DNA from: Vulcanimicrobiota bacterium
GTDB taxonomy: Bacteria; Vulcanimicrobiota; Vulcanimicrobiia; Vulcanimicrobiales; Vulcanimicrobiaceae
Reading direction: 5' to 3'
Length of the DNA: 64,000 bases
Assembly: GCA_027452165.1 (NCBI GenBank)
Contig: DAIDGX010000016.1
Location: forward strand, 1-64,000
Of this stretch, positions 35,307-43,417 are shown piece by piece. The translations under genes were made by a program, and so were the position numbers. The notes beneath the pieces are model-generated. The model was given only the letters and a program-made list of their open reading frames with translations, searched no databases and had not been told where the DNA came from. Within the stretch, counting starts at the first letter, position 1. Every line of letters starts with the position of its first letter.

Positions 35307-35843
35307 GTGGAGTTGGATGCCGAGGACCTCATCGCGCGCATACGCGCCCGTGACGCGGATGCGTTCGAGGCGCTCTATGACGCGCACCATCGGCTCGTGT
35401 ACGGTGTCGCGATGCGCATGCTCGGGGATGCTGCGGCCGCGGAAGACGTAACACAATCGGTTTTTTTAAAAGTGTGGAGTTCACCAGATCTTTTTCGCAG
35501 CGGCAACTTCAGCGCGTGGATCGTCCGCGTGACGCGTAATCGCGCGCTCGACGTCCTGCGTTCGCGCAACTCCCATCCCGAGGTGGAGCTTCCCGAAGCG
35601 CTGCCCGAGAGCGACGCACTCGAAGATGTCGCCTTCGCCAACCTCGATGCCACGGCCGTGCGCGCGGCGCTCGAAACCCTGCCGCCCGAACAGCGCGCAC
35701 CGATTGAACTGGGGTTCTTCGGCGGGATCACGCACGACGAGATCGCGCGACGAACCGGCATTCCGCTCGGCACGATCAAAACGCGCATCCGGATGGGACT
35801 TCGCAAACTGCGCGCGACGTTGGAAGGCGCGGTGACGGTATGA
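35307..35843 (+). CDS. RNA polymerase sigma factor, ECF family
   Basis: A 178-residue ECF sigma factor. Region 2 (about residues 20-85) shows FEALYDAHHRLVYGVAMRMLGDAAAAEDVTQSVFLKVW and FSAWIVRVTRNRALDVLRSR. Region 4 (about 120-172) shows LPPEQRAPIELGFFGGITHDEIARRTGIPLGTIKTRIRMGLRKLR, the -35-binding helix-turn-helix. GTG 35307 is the start, with GAAGGG about eight bases upstream. The stop overlaps the RskA-like anti-sigma gene as ATGA. This sigma/anti-sigma pair probably responds to an external stress; the signal is unknown. Confidence 0.95.
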   Translation: MELDAEDLIARIRARDADAFEALYDAHHRLVYGVAMRMLGDAAAAEDVTQSVFLKVWSSPDLFRSGNFSAWIVRVTRNRALDVLRSRNSHPEVELPEALPESDALEDVAFANLDATAVRAALETLPPEQRAPIELGFFGGITHDEIARRTGIPLGTIKTRIRMGLRKLRATLEGAVTV

Positions 35844-36571
35844 ACGCCTCGCACGACGCGATGCTCGACGACGTCGCGGTGTACGCGCTCGGCACGATGA
35901 ACGCAGCCGACGCCGCTCGCGTGCAAGAGCACCTGCGCACCTGCGCGGAATGCCGCGCCGAGTACGAAGCGCTCGCGCCGTCCGCGTCGGCGGTCGGCCT
36001 ATCGGCCGAAGCCTGCGCGAATGCGGAGACGGGCGCGGTGACGGTGAGCCCGCTGCTCAAGGCTCGTCTCATGCGCGAGGTGCGGCGCGATGCCGCATCG
36101 TCGCCGGTCGTCGCGCGCGGCGGATCGTGGGGTACCTATCTGGTCGCGGCCGCATGCCTGGCCGTAGCGGTATGGACCTCGTTCGTCAACATTTCTCTGA
36201 ATCATCAGCTCCACGGCGCGCAGGCTACGCTCGCTGCAACGCAGACGACGATCGCCGACCTCACGAGCGCGCACGCGCAGCGCTTTGCGGTCAACGGGGG
36301 CGAAATCGTCCGCGTTCACGGGCGCATCTATCTTGCGATGCACGACATGCCGCAGCCGCCGCGCGGCAAGGTGTATCAAGCCTGGACGCTCCCGAAGGGC
36401 GCAAAAACAATGCGCCCGTCGCTCACGTTCGTCCCCGACGCGCACGGGACGGCGCTCGTCGCCTTGCCCGTCAACGCAGCGCTCACGAGCGCGGTGGCCG
36501 TGAGCGTCGAGCCCGCAGGCGGCAGCAAACAGCCAACCAGCAAGCCGGTTCTCGTCGAACAGCTCGGGTGA
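35840..36571 (+). CDS. Anti-sigma factor with zinc-finger motif, RskA type
   Basis: The 243 residues have an N-terminal anti-sigma domain with the ZAS motif His31-x3-Cys35-x2-Cys38 (HLRTCAEC), one membrane helix (about 95-117, YLVAAACLAVAVW), a short coiled-coil linker and an extracytoplasmic RskA C-terminal domain (GGEIVRVHGRIYLAM, PPRGKVYQAWTLPKGAK, MRPSLTFVPDAHG). It holds the preceding sigma factor inactive at the membrane. The start (ATGA, 35840-35843) overlaps the sigma stop, and its own stop overlaps the acetyltransferase start (GTGA). Confidence 0.93.
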   Translation: MNASHDAMLDDVAVYALGTMNAADAARVQEHLRTCAECRAEYEALAPSASAVGLSAEACANAETGAVTVSPLLKARLMREVRRDAASSPVVARGGSWGTYLVAAACLAVAVWTSFVNISLNHQLHGAQATLAATQTTIADLTSAHAQRFAVNGGEIVRVHGRIYLAMHDMPQPPRGKVYQAWTLPKGAKTMRPSLTFVPDAHGTALVALPVNAALTSAVAVSVEPAGGSKQPTSKPVLVEQLG

Positions 36572-37398
36572 TCTCCATACGAACCGAGCGCATGACCCCC
36601 GCCCGCGAGGCGGCGGTCCTCGACTATCTGGCGGGCTCCCCGTACGAGCACGTCTTTCTCACCTACCTCACGCTCTTCGATTTGAGCACCGCGACGCGCG
36701 ACGCGATCTACGTTGCGCTCGGGGAGGACGACCGGATCACCGGCGTCGGCTATTTTGGACGACAGACGGTGCTTGCGGCAAGCGACGATGCAACGATCGA
36801 GGCGTTTGCCGCGATTGGGCGGCACCATCGCGGCGAGCGCATGATCGTGGGCCCACGAGAGACGATTAGGCACTATTGGGCGCTTATCGGCCCGGCGCAC
36901 CCGGCGCCACGTCTCGTGCGCGACCGGCAGCTCGTGATGATGCTCGATCGCTCGATGCTCAATCCCTACGAACACACCGTCGTCGCGCGCAAGGCGCGCA
37001 TCGACGAATGGACGACGGTCGCGGATAACTCCGCGCAGATGATCGGCGGCGAGCTCGCCTACGATCCGCGTCGTTCGTGGCCCGAGTTCACCTCGAACGT
37101 GCGCACGATGATCGACCGTGGCGTCTGGTGGGTTGGCGAGTCACTCGGCCGGCTCTGTTTTTTCTGCAACATCGGCCCGTGGAGTCCACAAACAGCGCAG
37201 TTACAGGGCATCTGGACGCCACCCGAGATGCGCGGAAAGGGGCTTGCGACGGCGGCGCTCGGCGCAATCTGCGACCGCCTTCTGCGCCTCACGCCGACGC
37301 TCTCGCTCTACGTAAACGATTTCAACGCGCCAGCCATCGCGCTCTACGAGCGTGTCGGTTTTACAACGGTCGCCGAGTTTCAGACGCTGTTATTTTAG
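36568..37398 (+). CDS. GNAT family N-acetyltransferase
   Basis: A 276-residue protein with a C-terminal GNAT fold: acetyl-CoA motif A as QLQGIWTPPEMRGKGLATAALGAICDRLL (residues about 210-238) and motif B as LYVNDFNAPAIALYERVGFTTVAEF. The N-terminal 150 residues (YEHVFLTYLTLFDL, VGPRETIRHYWALIG) resemble the DUF4081 region found in some GNAT proteins. GTG 36568 overlaps the anti-sigma stop; ATG 36592 is an alternative. Being the third gene of the sigma operon, it may be a stress-response effector, but the acceptor is unknown. Confidence 0.85.
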   Translation: MISIRTERMTPAREAAVLDYLAGSPYEHVFLTYLTLFDLSTATRDAIYVALGEDDRITGVGYFGRQTVLAASDDATIEAFAAIGRHHRGERMIVGPRETIRHYWALIGPAHPAPRLVRDRQLVMMLDRSMLNPYEHTVVARKARIDEWTTVADNSAQMIGGELAYDPRRSWPEFTSNVRTMIDRGVWWVGESLGRLCFFCNIGPWSPQTAQLQGIWTPPEMRGKGLATAALGAICDRLLRLTPTLSLYVNDFNAPAIALYERVGFTTVAEFQTLLF

Positions 37399-37560
37399 GC
37401 GCTCTTCGATCGAGTGTACTTCGTTGACCACGGCTTGCTCGCCGCGGGTCAAAAGACCGACGATCCACCGGATCGTCGCATAGACGCCGATAAACGCGAA
37501 GGCGATGATGATGACGAAGACCCAGGCGGCGTCGGTTGCGAGGTGAGCCAGTTGTTCCAT
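37390..37560 (-). CDS. Small single-helix membrane protein, 56 residues
   Basis: ATG 37560 to TAA 37390-37392 encodes a 56-residue protein. One hydrophobic helix (WVFVIIIAFAFIGVYATI, about residues 13-30) is flanked by polar ends; after it come IRWIVGLLTRGEQAVVNEVHS and a charged EERLK end. Codon use is coherent and the reading ends tail to tail with the acetyltransferase, overlapping by nine bases. Without it the 200 bases between the two neighbours would be empty. No strong ribosome site is visible and the function is unknown. Confidence 0.6.
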   Translation of the reverse strand: MEQLAHLATDAAWVFVIIIAFAFIGVYATIRWIVGLLTRGEQAVVNEVHSIEERLK

Positions 37561-37601
37561 AGTGCGGAACCGCTTGGCCGCGAAGGCGGTTCTGACCTGT
37601 G

Positions 37602-39044
37602 ATGCCCAGCGACGTCCACGTGATCGGCGGCGGCGTCGCCGGGTTAACCGCAGCGGCGCTCCTGGCTCGTGCCGGTGCGCAGGTCACGGTGTACGAGCAT
37701 CACAACGTGCCCGGAGGCTGCGCCTCGTTCTACCAACGTGACGGCTACCGCTTCGACGTAGGGGCGACCGTCGCCAACGGTTTCGGCGCGCGCGGCATCC
37801 ATCGTCGCGTCTTCGACGCGCTCGGCGTTGCCCTCGACGCACATCCGGTCGATCCGGCGATGTGCGTGCACCTTGCGGACCTCACCGTCACCCGCTTCGG
37901 CGACGAACGCTGGCTCGACGAGCGGCGAGCCGCGTTCGGCGACGCCGCCGAGCCCTTCTGGCGCGCGCAAGAGCGCATCGCCGATCGCGTGTGGAGCTTC
38001 GCCGCGGGGCTTCCGGCCCTTCCGGTTGATTTTGCCAGCGCCACGCACCTTGCGCGCATCCTGAGGGCGGAGCATCTGCCGCTGCTTGCGCTGCAAGGCC
38101 GCAACCTTGCCTCGCTGCTCCCACGCGACGCGTCGCGCCGGCTGCGCGCATTCGTGGACGTCCAGTTGCTGATCACCGCACAGGCGCGCGCCCACGACGT
38201 CGATCTTGCCTTCGGTGCGACCGCGCTCGATATCGCGCGCGAAGGCACGTATCACCTTCCGGGCGGCATCGCCGAGATCGCGATCGCACTTGCCCGTGCG
38301 ACCCGACGACACGGCGGCCGCATCCGCTACGGTGCCGAGGTGACACGCATCCACGCCGGACGACGCGGCGTCGAGGCGATCGAACTGCGCGGAGGCGAAC
38401 GGATCGCGGCGCGCGATGTGATAGCCGCGGTGCCGTACGAGAACGTGCTCGCGTTGCTCGGGCGCACCGTTCCCGTAAACCTGCGCACGCGCCAGCGCTG
38501 GGGCGCGGTGACGGCATATGTAGGTGTCGCTGCGGGTGCCGTGCGCGACGATGCGGTGTTGCACCATCAGGTGCTCTTCGACGACACGCACGCGTTCGGT
38601 GAGGGCAACTCCGCGTTCGTGTCGATCTCAGGGGCAACCGATCGCGGACGCGCGCGCAACGGCGGGCGAGCGATCACGATCTCTACGCATACCGACGTCG
38701 CCGCGTGGGAGGCCGCGCGCGCCCACGGTACCTTGGACGCGCGCAAACGCGACTACGCCGCCCGCCTGCATCGCGCGCTCAAACGCGCGCTCGGTGCGCA
38801 CATCGAACCGGCGTTCTTCGAACTCGGAACGCCGGCAACGTTCGAACGTTACACGCTGCGTCATCGCGGCATGGTCGGCGGCACCCCGCAACGTCGCGAC
38901 GCCGCAAACCTGTTGGCGCGCTCGCACCGCACGGGGGTGCGCGGCCTGCTCCTCTGCGGCGACACGGCGTTTCCCGGGCAGAGCACGGTCGGCGTCACGC
39001 TCTCGGCGATCAACGCCGCGCGTGCGCTCGGTGTTACGGTGTGA
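37602..39044 (+). CDS. NAD(P)/FAD-dependent oxidoreductase, CrtI/CrtISO-like
   Basis: A 480-residue flavoprotein of the phytoene desaturase/carotene isomerase group. It has HVIGGGVAGLTAAALLARAGAQVTVYE at the N-terminus, then GGCASFYQRDGYRFDVGATV, an internal LPGGIAEIAIALARATRRHGGRIRYGAEVTRI and the C-terminal LLLCGDTAFPGQSTVGVTLSAINAARAL FAD-contact motif. Carotenoid genes are not found nearby, so the substrate could be a carotenoid or another isoprenoid. ATG 37602 is used; GTG 37599 directly before it is the other choice. It overlaps the convergent DUF302 gene by 11 bases. Confidence 0.85.
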   Translation: MPSDVHVIGGGVAGLTAAALLARAGAQVTVYEHHNVPGGCASFYQRDGYRFDVGATVANGFGARGIHRRVFDALGVALDAHPVDPAMCVHLADLTVTRFGDERWLDERRAAFGDAAEPFWRAQERIADRVWSFAAGLPALPVDFASATHLARILRAEHLPLLALQGRNLASLLPRDASRRLRAFVDVQLLITAQARAHDVDLAFGATALDIAREGTYHLPGGIAEIAIALARATRRHGGRIRYGAEVTRIHAGRRGVEAIELRGGERIAARDVIAAVPYENVLALLGRTVPVNLRTRQRWGAVTAYVGVAAGAVRDDAVLHHQVLFDDTHAFGEGNSAFVSISGATDRGRARNGGRAITISTHTDVAAWEAARAHGTLDARKRDYAARLHRALKRALGAHIEPAFFELGTPATFERYTLRHRGMVGGTPQRRDAANLLARSHRTGVRGLLLCGDTAFPGQSTVGVTLSAINAARALGVTV

Positions 39045-39432
39045 CGATGTTGTCGATCAGCTTCGACACCGCGGCATCGACGCGTTCGACGCCATCGATA
39101 CCACCGGCTACGTAACTATCGCGGAGTGAGGCGAGCGAACGGTACGCCACCTTCGTGGAACCGTCGTCGTCGCGCCACACGAGAATTTTCAGCGGAAGCT
39201 CCAGGCCGAAGAGCGGCTCGGTCTGCATGATCGGCGTGCCAACTTGCGGGTTCCCAAAAATGAAGAGCGTGGTCGGGCGCAGCGGCAAGCCGGCACCGCG
39301 CGCAGCCGCCGCTTGATCGATCTCGGCAAAAATCGTCTGGCCGACTTGGCGCAGCACGTTGCGCGTCGCATCGACCGTATCGGAGTAACTGTGCACGCTC
39401 GTCCGCACGAGCAACCCGTCGTCGTTTTTCAT
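39034..39432 (-). CDS. DUF302 domain protein
   Basis: The 132 residues match DUF302: VHSYSDTVDATRNVLRQVGQTIFAEIDQAA at the start, LPLRPTTLFIFGNPQVGTPIMQTEPLFGLELPLKILVWRDDDGSTKVAYRSL in the middle. The family is widespread, soluble and of unknown function, possibly binding small molecules or metals. ATG 39432 has AGGAG eight bases upstream and overlaps the GMC oxidoreductase stop (ATGA), so it is the last gene of that operon. The longer frame to 39825 is antisense to nothing known but lies within the upstream gene. Confidence 0.88.
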   Translation of the reverse strand: MKNDDGLLVRTSVHSYSDTVDATRNVLRQVGQTIFAEIDQAAAARGAGLPLRPTTLFIFGNPQVGTPIMQTEPLFGLELPLKILVWRDDDGSTKVAYRSLASLRDSYVAGGIDGVERVDAAVSKLIDNIVTP

Positions 39433-41039
39433 GCAATCGGCTCCTGATGGCGTCCTGTGAGCGTGGTGGCAAGCTTCGTCGCGTTGCGCGCAACGATGCC
39501 GTAGATCGAAAGTTGCGGGTTCGCGCCGATGCTGGTCGGAAAGGCGGACCCGTCGAACACGTAGAGGTTCTCGAGTTGGTGATGGCGTCCGTCGCCGTCG
39601 ATCACCGCGTTCGCAGGGTCGGCTCCCATCCGGCACCCGCCCATCACGTGCGCGCTCGTGAGGAACGCGCGCAGGATCTCCATCGGCAGCGCATCGATCA
39701 TCGCGTGCGCCTGCGCTACCGTCGATACCAGATGCGCGGCGTCGTGGATCGGCAACACGTGCGATGCACCGGCGGCGAATTGAATCTCGGCCATCGTGCG
39801 AAGCGAACGGCGCGCACCCTCCCACACGTATGGCGTGATCGGGTAGTCGAGCAGAGGCGTGCCGTCGCCACGCAAGCCGACCGTTCCGCCGGCGCTCTGC
39901 GAGTGGAATCCGTCACGCATGAGCGCGATGATCACCTGCACGTGCGGAAACTGCGACATGAGCCGCGCGTGTTCGGCCCCAAATCCGCTCAGCGTAGTGG
40001 CGGTGAGCACGGGATGCGCCGGCGGCACCTCGAGTTTGAAGCCGATCGGTCCGTTCAGCGGCTGCGTGTGCAGAAAGTGATCGCTGTAGATCGATTGCGG
40101 CGCCCCAGCATATGCCGCCACGACTTCAGGCATGACGGCCGCCGAGACGGTGACTGGATGTAGGAACGTACGCGTGCCGAGCGTTCCGTGCGGATCGGGC
40201 ACGCCGCTGCGCAGCAACAATGCAGGGTTGTTGATCGCACCGCCCGCCGCAACAAACGTCTTCGCGCGCACGGTAATCGTATGCGGACCCGGCGCGAGAC
40301 CGCTTGGGTCGAGCGCGGCACAGATGAGTTCGCGCACGCCTTCGCCTTCGATGATAAAGCGCTGCGCGCGGGTACGGCTCAGCAGCGTCGCGCCGCGTTC
40401 GAGCGCTGCCGGAATGGTGGTCACGAGCATGCTTTGCTTGGCGTTCGTTGGGCAGCCCATGCCGCAGTAGCCGAGGTTGTAACAACCGCGCACGTTACGC
40501 GGAATCACCGCGGTTGGAATCCCGAGCGTCGCCGCGCCGCGGCGCAAGACGGCGTTGTTCTCGTTGGGCTCCTCGTTCCACGGATGCACGTTCAGCCGCC
40601 GTTCCATCATGGCGTACCATGGATCGAGCGCGGTTCGCGTGTAGTCGTGCAAACCGAAATGTGCGCGCCAGTAGTCGAGCGTCTCGGGCGGCGTGCGAAA
40701 GCTGCTCGTCCAGTTTACCGTGGTCGAGCCTCCAACCGCGCGACCTTGCAAGATCACGATACCCTTATCTTTGGTGCGGCGGCCCGCCGACTCCTGATAG
40801 AGTTGCGGATAGGCCTCGCGTTCGAGCATGTGAAAGTCGCTCGACGTGCGTAGCGGTCCCTCCTCGATGACGAGCACCGAGAGACCCGCGCGACTCAAAA
40901 TTTCGGCGGCCGTACCGCCGCCCGCACCGCTTCCAACGATTGCAACATCGCATTCGAAGGTACGATCGGCGCTAAAGGTGGAGGCATCGAGGGCCTTCCA
41001 CCCCCGCGCGAGCCCATCGCTCCACGGATCGTGAATCAA
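39429..41039 (-). CDS. GMC family FAD oxidoreductase (membrane dehydrogenase large subunit-like)
   Basis: This protein of about 536 residues has the N-terminal FAD motif CDVAIVGSGAGGGTAAEILSRAGLSVLVIEEG, the GMC signature GRAVGGSTTVNW, GCYNLGYCGMGC with clustered Cys, AKTFVAAGGAINNPALLLRSG and the C-terminal SIGANPQLSIYGIVARNA segment with the catalytic His-Asn region. The genes order as in gluconate 2-dehydrogenase-type enzymes: small subunit first, GMC subunit next. TTG 41039 is preferred because it overlaps the stop of the small-subunit gene (TTGA) with CGAGGA upstream; ATG 41078 would overlap by 43 bases. The sugar or alcohol substrate is unknown. Confidence 0.87.
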   Translation of the reverse strand: MIHDPWSDGLARGWKALDASTFSADRTFECDVAIVGSGAGGGTAAEILSRAGLSVLVIEEGPLRTSSDFHMLEREAYPQLYQESAGRRTKDKGIVILQGRAVGGSTTVNWTSSFRTPPETLDYWRAHFGLHDYTRTALDPWYAMMERRLNVHPWNEEPNENNAVLRRGAATLGIPTAVIPRNVRGCYNLGYCGMGCPTNAKQSMLVTTIPAALERGATLLSRTRAQRFIIEGEGVRELICAALDPSGLAPGPHTITVRAKTFVAAGGAINNPALLLRSGVPDPHGTLGTRTFLHPVTVSAAVMPEVVAAYAGAPQSIYSDHFLHTQPLNGPIGFKLEVPPAHPVLTATTLSGFGAEHARLMSQFPHVQVIIALMRDGFHSQSAGGTVGLRGDGTPLLDYPITPYVWEGARRSLRTMAEIQFAAGASHVLPIHDAAHLVSTVAQAHAMIDALPMEILRAFLTSAHVMGGCRMGADPANAVIDGDGRHHQLENLYVFDGSAFPTSIGANPQLSIYGIVARNATKLATTLTGRHQEPIA

Positions 41040-41512
41040 GCGATCCTCGGTGGGCCGGGGTAGCCGATCGCCGTCCATGTGTCGGAGGCGCCGTACCACC
41101 CGGCATAGACGAGTTGGTGCAACGCTTGATAGCCGCTGCGAAGCAGGGGCGCGTTGCTCGTGCGCCAGCGTTGCAGGAAGCCCGCAACGTCGCTGGTCGA
41201 TGTCTGATTCCAGGGTCCGACACCGGCGACGAAGCGCCGCGTCAACGGGAATTCCAGCAACCCGAAGAGCTGACCGATCTCCCCTTGTACGGCCGGCGGC
41301 AAACCGGCGATCGCGACCTGCACCCCCTGCACCGCCTGCGCGAGCGCCGCCTCGCGCGCGGCGCCTGCCGGCGGCAGGGCACCGTCGAGGATCGCGTTTG
41401 CTACCGCGTGCAGCATCGTCCCGCGATCGGCCGGCGCGGCACAGCCACCGAGCGCGAGCAGCAGCGCGCCGCCCGCCCCGGTCTTCAGAAGCTTACCGCG
41501 CGTTATCATCAC
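41036..41512 (-). CDS. Lipoprotein resembling gluconate 2-dehydrogenase subunit 3
   Basis: A 158-residue exported protein with a basic N-terminus, hydrophobic stretch and lipobox LALGGC (Cys at about 24). The mature helical part (MLHAVANAILDGALPPAG, IAGLPPAVQGEIGQLFGLLEFPLTRRF, WRTSNAPLLRSGYQALHQLVYAGWYG) resembles gluconate 2-dehydrogenase subunit 3, which pairs with GMC flavoproteins. It precedes the GMC gene and shares the TTGA overlap. The frame starts at GTG 41512, with ATG 41509 as the next codon. A soluble electron acceptor or c-type cytochrome partner is not seen here. Confidence 0.78.
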   Translation of the reverse strand: MMITRGKLLKTGAGGALLLALGGCAAPADRGTMLHAVANAILDGALPPAGAAREAALAQAVQGVQVAIAGLPPAVQGEIGQLFGLLEFPLTRRFVAGVGPWNQTSTSDVAGFLQRWRTSNAPLLRSGYQALHQLVYAGWYGASDTWTAIGYPGPPRIA

Positions 41513-41518
41513 GTTCGA

Positions 41519-41980
41519 TTATACATCGGTCAAAAGCGCGGAAATCGCTGCCTTCAGGTCGCCTACGTCGGCCTGCGTGCGCTCCGCAAGACGCAGCAAC
41601 AACTGCTCCTGAACCTGCTGATGGTAGAGCAGGCGCGAGATGTGGTCGTGGTCGGTCTCGGCGCGGAGCTCCGCATATTCGCTCGACTGCCGCTGCGCGA
41701 CGGCGATCACAAAGATCATCACCAGTTGGATCACGTTCGAGCACGTCAGCAAGAAGGCGAACGGGTAGGGGTCCCAGTGCGTCACTTGCCCGACGACGAT
41801 CCAAATTGCCTGAACCACGATCACGAGAAAGAGCGCGAGCGGCGCACCGGTCGCATTGGATATCTGCTTGCAGAGGCGCTCGACGTTCGAAAGCCGCGCC
41901 GTGTGTGCCGCGGTCACGTCCGTCACAAAAGGATGATCTTCGACCGTTTCCACGGTCGGAAGCGTGGTCGTCATATCCAT
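41519..41980 (-). CDS. DUF1003 membrane protein
   Basis: The 153 residues show the DUF1003 pattern: two membrane helices (ALFLVIVVQAIWIVVGQV and PYPFAFLLTCSNVIQLVMIFVIAVAQ) joined by a short WDPYPF turn, with a charged C-terminal helix (RLLYHQQVQEQLLLRLAERTQADVGDLKA). The family is common in bacteria and its function is unknown. The ATG 41980 has GAAAG before it; the frame goes on to 41986. It is six bases upstream of the dehydrogenase genes and probably heads that operon. Confidence 0.85.
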   Translation of the reverse strand: MDMTTTLPTVETVEDHPFVTDVTAAHTARLSNVERLCKQISNATGAPLALFLVIVVQAIWIVVGQVTHWDPYPFAFLLTCSNVIQLVMIFVIAVAQRQSSEYAELRAETDHDHISRLLYHQQVQEQLLLRLAERTQADVGDLKAAISALLTDV

Positions 41981-42039
41981 AGGCAAAGCTTTCGCGCCCT
42001 TGCCCGGAATGCCGCTCGCCCGGGCCGAAAGGACTCCTC

Positions 42040-42747
42040 ATGATCGGACTCTCGCATATCGCCATGAACCTTGCGCTCTGCGGCGCGATCACACGTCAGG
42101 GCCCCGACACGCCCGTCGATGTGCGCGTACGCCTGATCAATCGGATCGACAAACCGAATTTCGATAAGACGTATCACTTCGCGCGCGGCTATGCGAATGC
42201 AAAGATGATCAACTTCAACGCGCCGTTCGGGGTGTATGCGCTCGTCATCGACGCGCCGAAGTATCACTGCAGCGGCTTCGATTGGGTGCTCTTTATCCCC
42301 AACCACGATCGCACGATGAACGAGAGCTTGGTTGACGGCACCGCACCCGTGCCCCACCCGATGCTGATGGTCGGCACGCTCTCGAGCGCGTTCTCATATA
42401 CGAACCCAACGGTCGCGATCTTCGATAAGAGCCAAAAGTGCAATGCGCCCGTGGGCGATCCACTGCCGCTCAAAACCGCGGTCGAGTACGATCAAAACTC
42501 GTTCTACGTGTGGATGTACCCCGACGCGAGTTTGATACCGCATGCGCCGGTTGTCGTTAGCGTGCAGATCGGCGCCGCCGACGGCGACAGCCACTTCGTG
42601 CGCTTGAAGGTGCCGTTCCCCGAACCATGGCATGGCTTCCCCGACACCTGGCAATTCAACATCACCGACAACGTGATCGATGGCCTCGCAACGCAGAAAA
42701 CCGAGACACTGCTTTGCCCACGCCTCTACGAGACACGCGTCGGCTAA
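42040..42747 (+). CDS. Hypothetical protein, 235 residues
   Basis: Not recognised. The ATG at 42040 follows GAAAGGA at good distance. There is a weakly hydrophobic start (SHIAMNLALCGAI) without a clear signal peptide. The rest is beta-rich with Trp, Tyr and Pro: FNAPFGVYALVIDAPKYH, FDWVLFIPNHDRTMNE, FYVWMYPDASLIPHAP and FPEPWHGFPDTWQFNITDN. Cys residues (4) are spaced singly. It may be a beta-sandwich protein. It ends 13 bases before the minus-strand tRNA-Sec gene. Confidence 0.7.
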   Translation: MIGLSHIAMNLALCGAITRQGPDTPVDVRVRLINRIDKPNFDKTYHFARGYANAKMINFNAPFGVYALVIDAPKYHCSGFDWVLFIPNHDRTMNESLVDGTAPVPHPMLMVGTLSSAFSYTNPTVAIFDKSQKCNAPVGDPLPLKTAVEYDQNSFYVWMYPDASLIPHAPVVVSVQIGAADGDSHFVRLKVPFPEPWHGFPDTWQFNITDNVIDGLATQKTETLLCPRLYETRVG

Positions 42748-42760
42748 CGAAAGGCTAAAG

Positions 42761-42854
42761 TGGCGGGAGCGTGTAGGAATCGAACCTACCAGCCGCCTTG
42801 CGGCGGCCTCAGCGATTTTGAAGACCGTGCGAGCCACCAGACTCGTACGCTCCC
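42761..42854 (-). tRNA. selC: tRNA-Sec (anticodon TCA)
   Basis: The minus-strand sequence starts GGGAGCGT and ends in ACGCTCCC followed by G and an encoded CCA, giving the eight-pair acceptor stem of tRNA-Sec. A six-pair D stem with a TGGT loop, a five-pair T stem with TTCGATT, and a long variable arm (GCCGCC, GCAA loop, GGCGGC) follow the bacterial pattern. The anticodon TCA lies at 42819-42821 in a CTTCAAA loop. The first anticodon-stem pair appears to be an A-C mismatch. It pairs with selA and selB 15-18 kb away. Confidence 0.97.
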
Positions 42855-42860
42855 ACGCGG

Positions 42861-42866
42861 ACTATA
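42861..42866 (-). promoter_or_regulatory. Probable -10 box of the tRNA-Sec promoter
   Basis: TATAGT on the minus strand lies six bases before the mature 5' G of tRNA-Sec, the distance expected from a -10 box to a start site. Transcription may thus start at or next to the mature end. No -35 resembling TTGACA is found at 16-18 bases further upstream. Confidence 0.5.
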
Positions 42867-42949
42867 GCTCGGAGGCGCGGGCAGCACCTTGTCCGCTATG
42901 TGGGATTCGCCTGTACGAGCTTGGGGTCCGAAGTGGGTACACTAGCGCT

Positions 42950-43417
42950 ATGAAGATTTTCGCTTCCATCGCCACCGTCGTATTGCTGCTCGTTGCAGCC
43001 GCGTGCGCGCATGCATCGGCCGCTCATGCGTCGGCACAAACCGTCTCCGCATCGCCGGCGGCAGTGCGCCCATGCGTGCCGTCGCACCCCGCACCGACGA
43101 TGCTCTATCCGCGTAACGGCGCAGCCAACGTGCCGCATGGTCCGTTCACGCTCGTGCTCGCCTACAGTTTCGGCACGACGCTGCAGCTTACCGCGGCCAA
43201 GAGTACGGTGCCCGTCGCGGGCGTACGGAACAACGCACCCGTCCCGAATCCGCTACCTGCTCCCGCGGCAACACCAGAGGCTGGATACTCACCGTACGGC
43301 TATGCGATTCCCGCGCTTGCACCGCACACCACCTACACGGTTGCCGCGCACTTTATGCCGGTCGATCCCGGATGTACGGCGGCAACCGTGACGATCGGTA
43401 CGTTTACGACGAAATAA
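42950..43417 (+). CDS. Exported Ig-like protein, 155 residues
   Basis: ATG 42950 begins a signal peptide (MKIFASIATVVLLLVAAACAHASA), possibly a lipoprotein with the lipobox AAAC. The mature part has a disulfide-type Cys pair (RPCVPS and PGCTAA), PAPTMLYPRNGAANVPHGPFTLVLAY and YTVAAHFMP, a fibronectin/Ig-like beta pattern with a Pro-rich linker. Frames open upstream to 42680 run through the tRNA gene and are rejected. The protein is probably periplasmic; the role is unknown. Confidence 0.7.
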   Translation: MKIFASIATVVLLLVAAACAHASAAHASAQTVSASPAAVRPCVPSHPAPTMLYPRNGAANVPHGPFTLVLAYSFGTTLQLTAAKSTVPVAGVRNNAPVPNPLPAPAATPEAGYSPYGYAIPALAPHTTYTVAAHFMPVDPGCTAATVTIGTFTTK

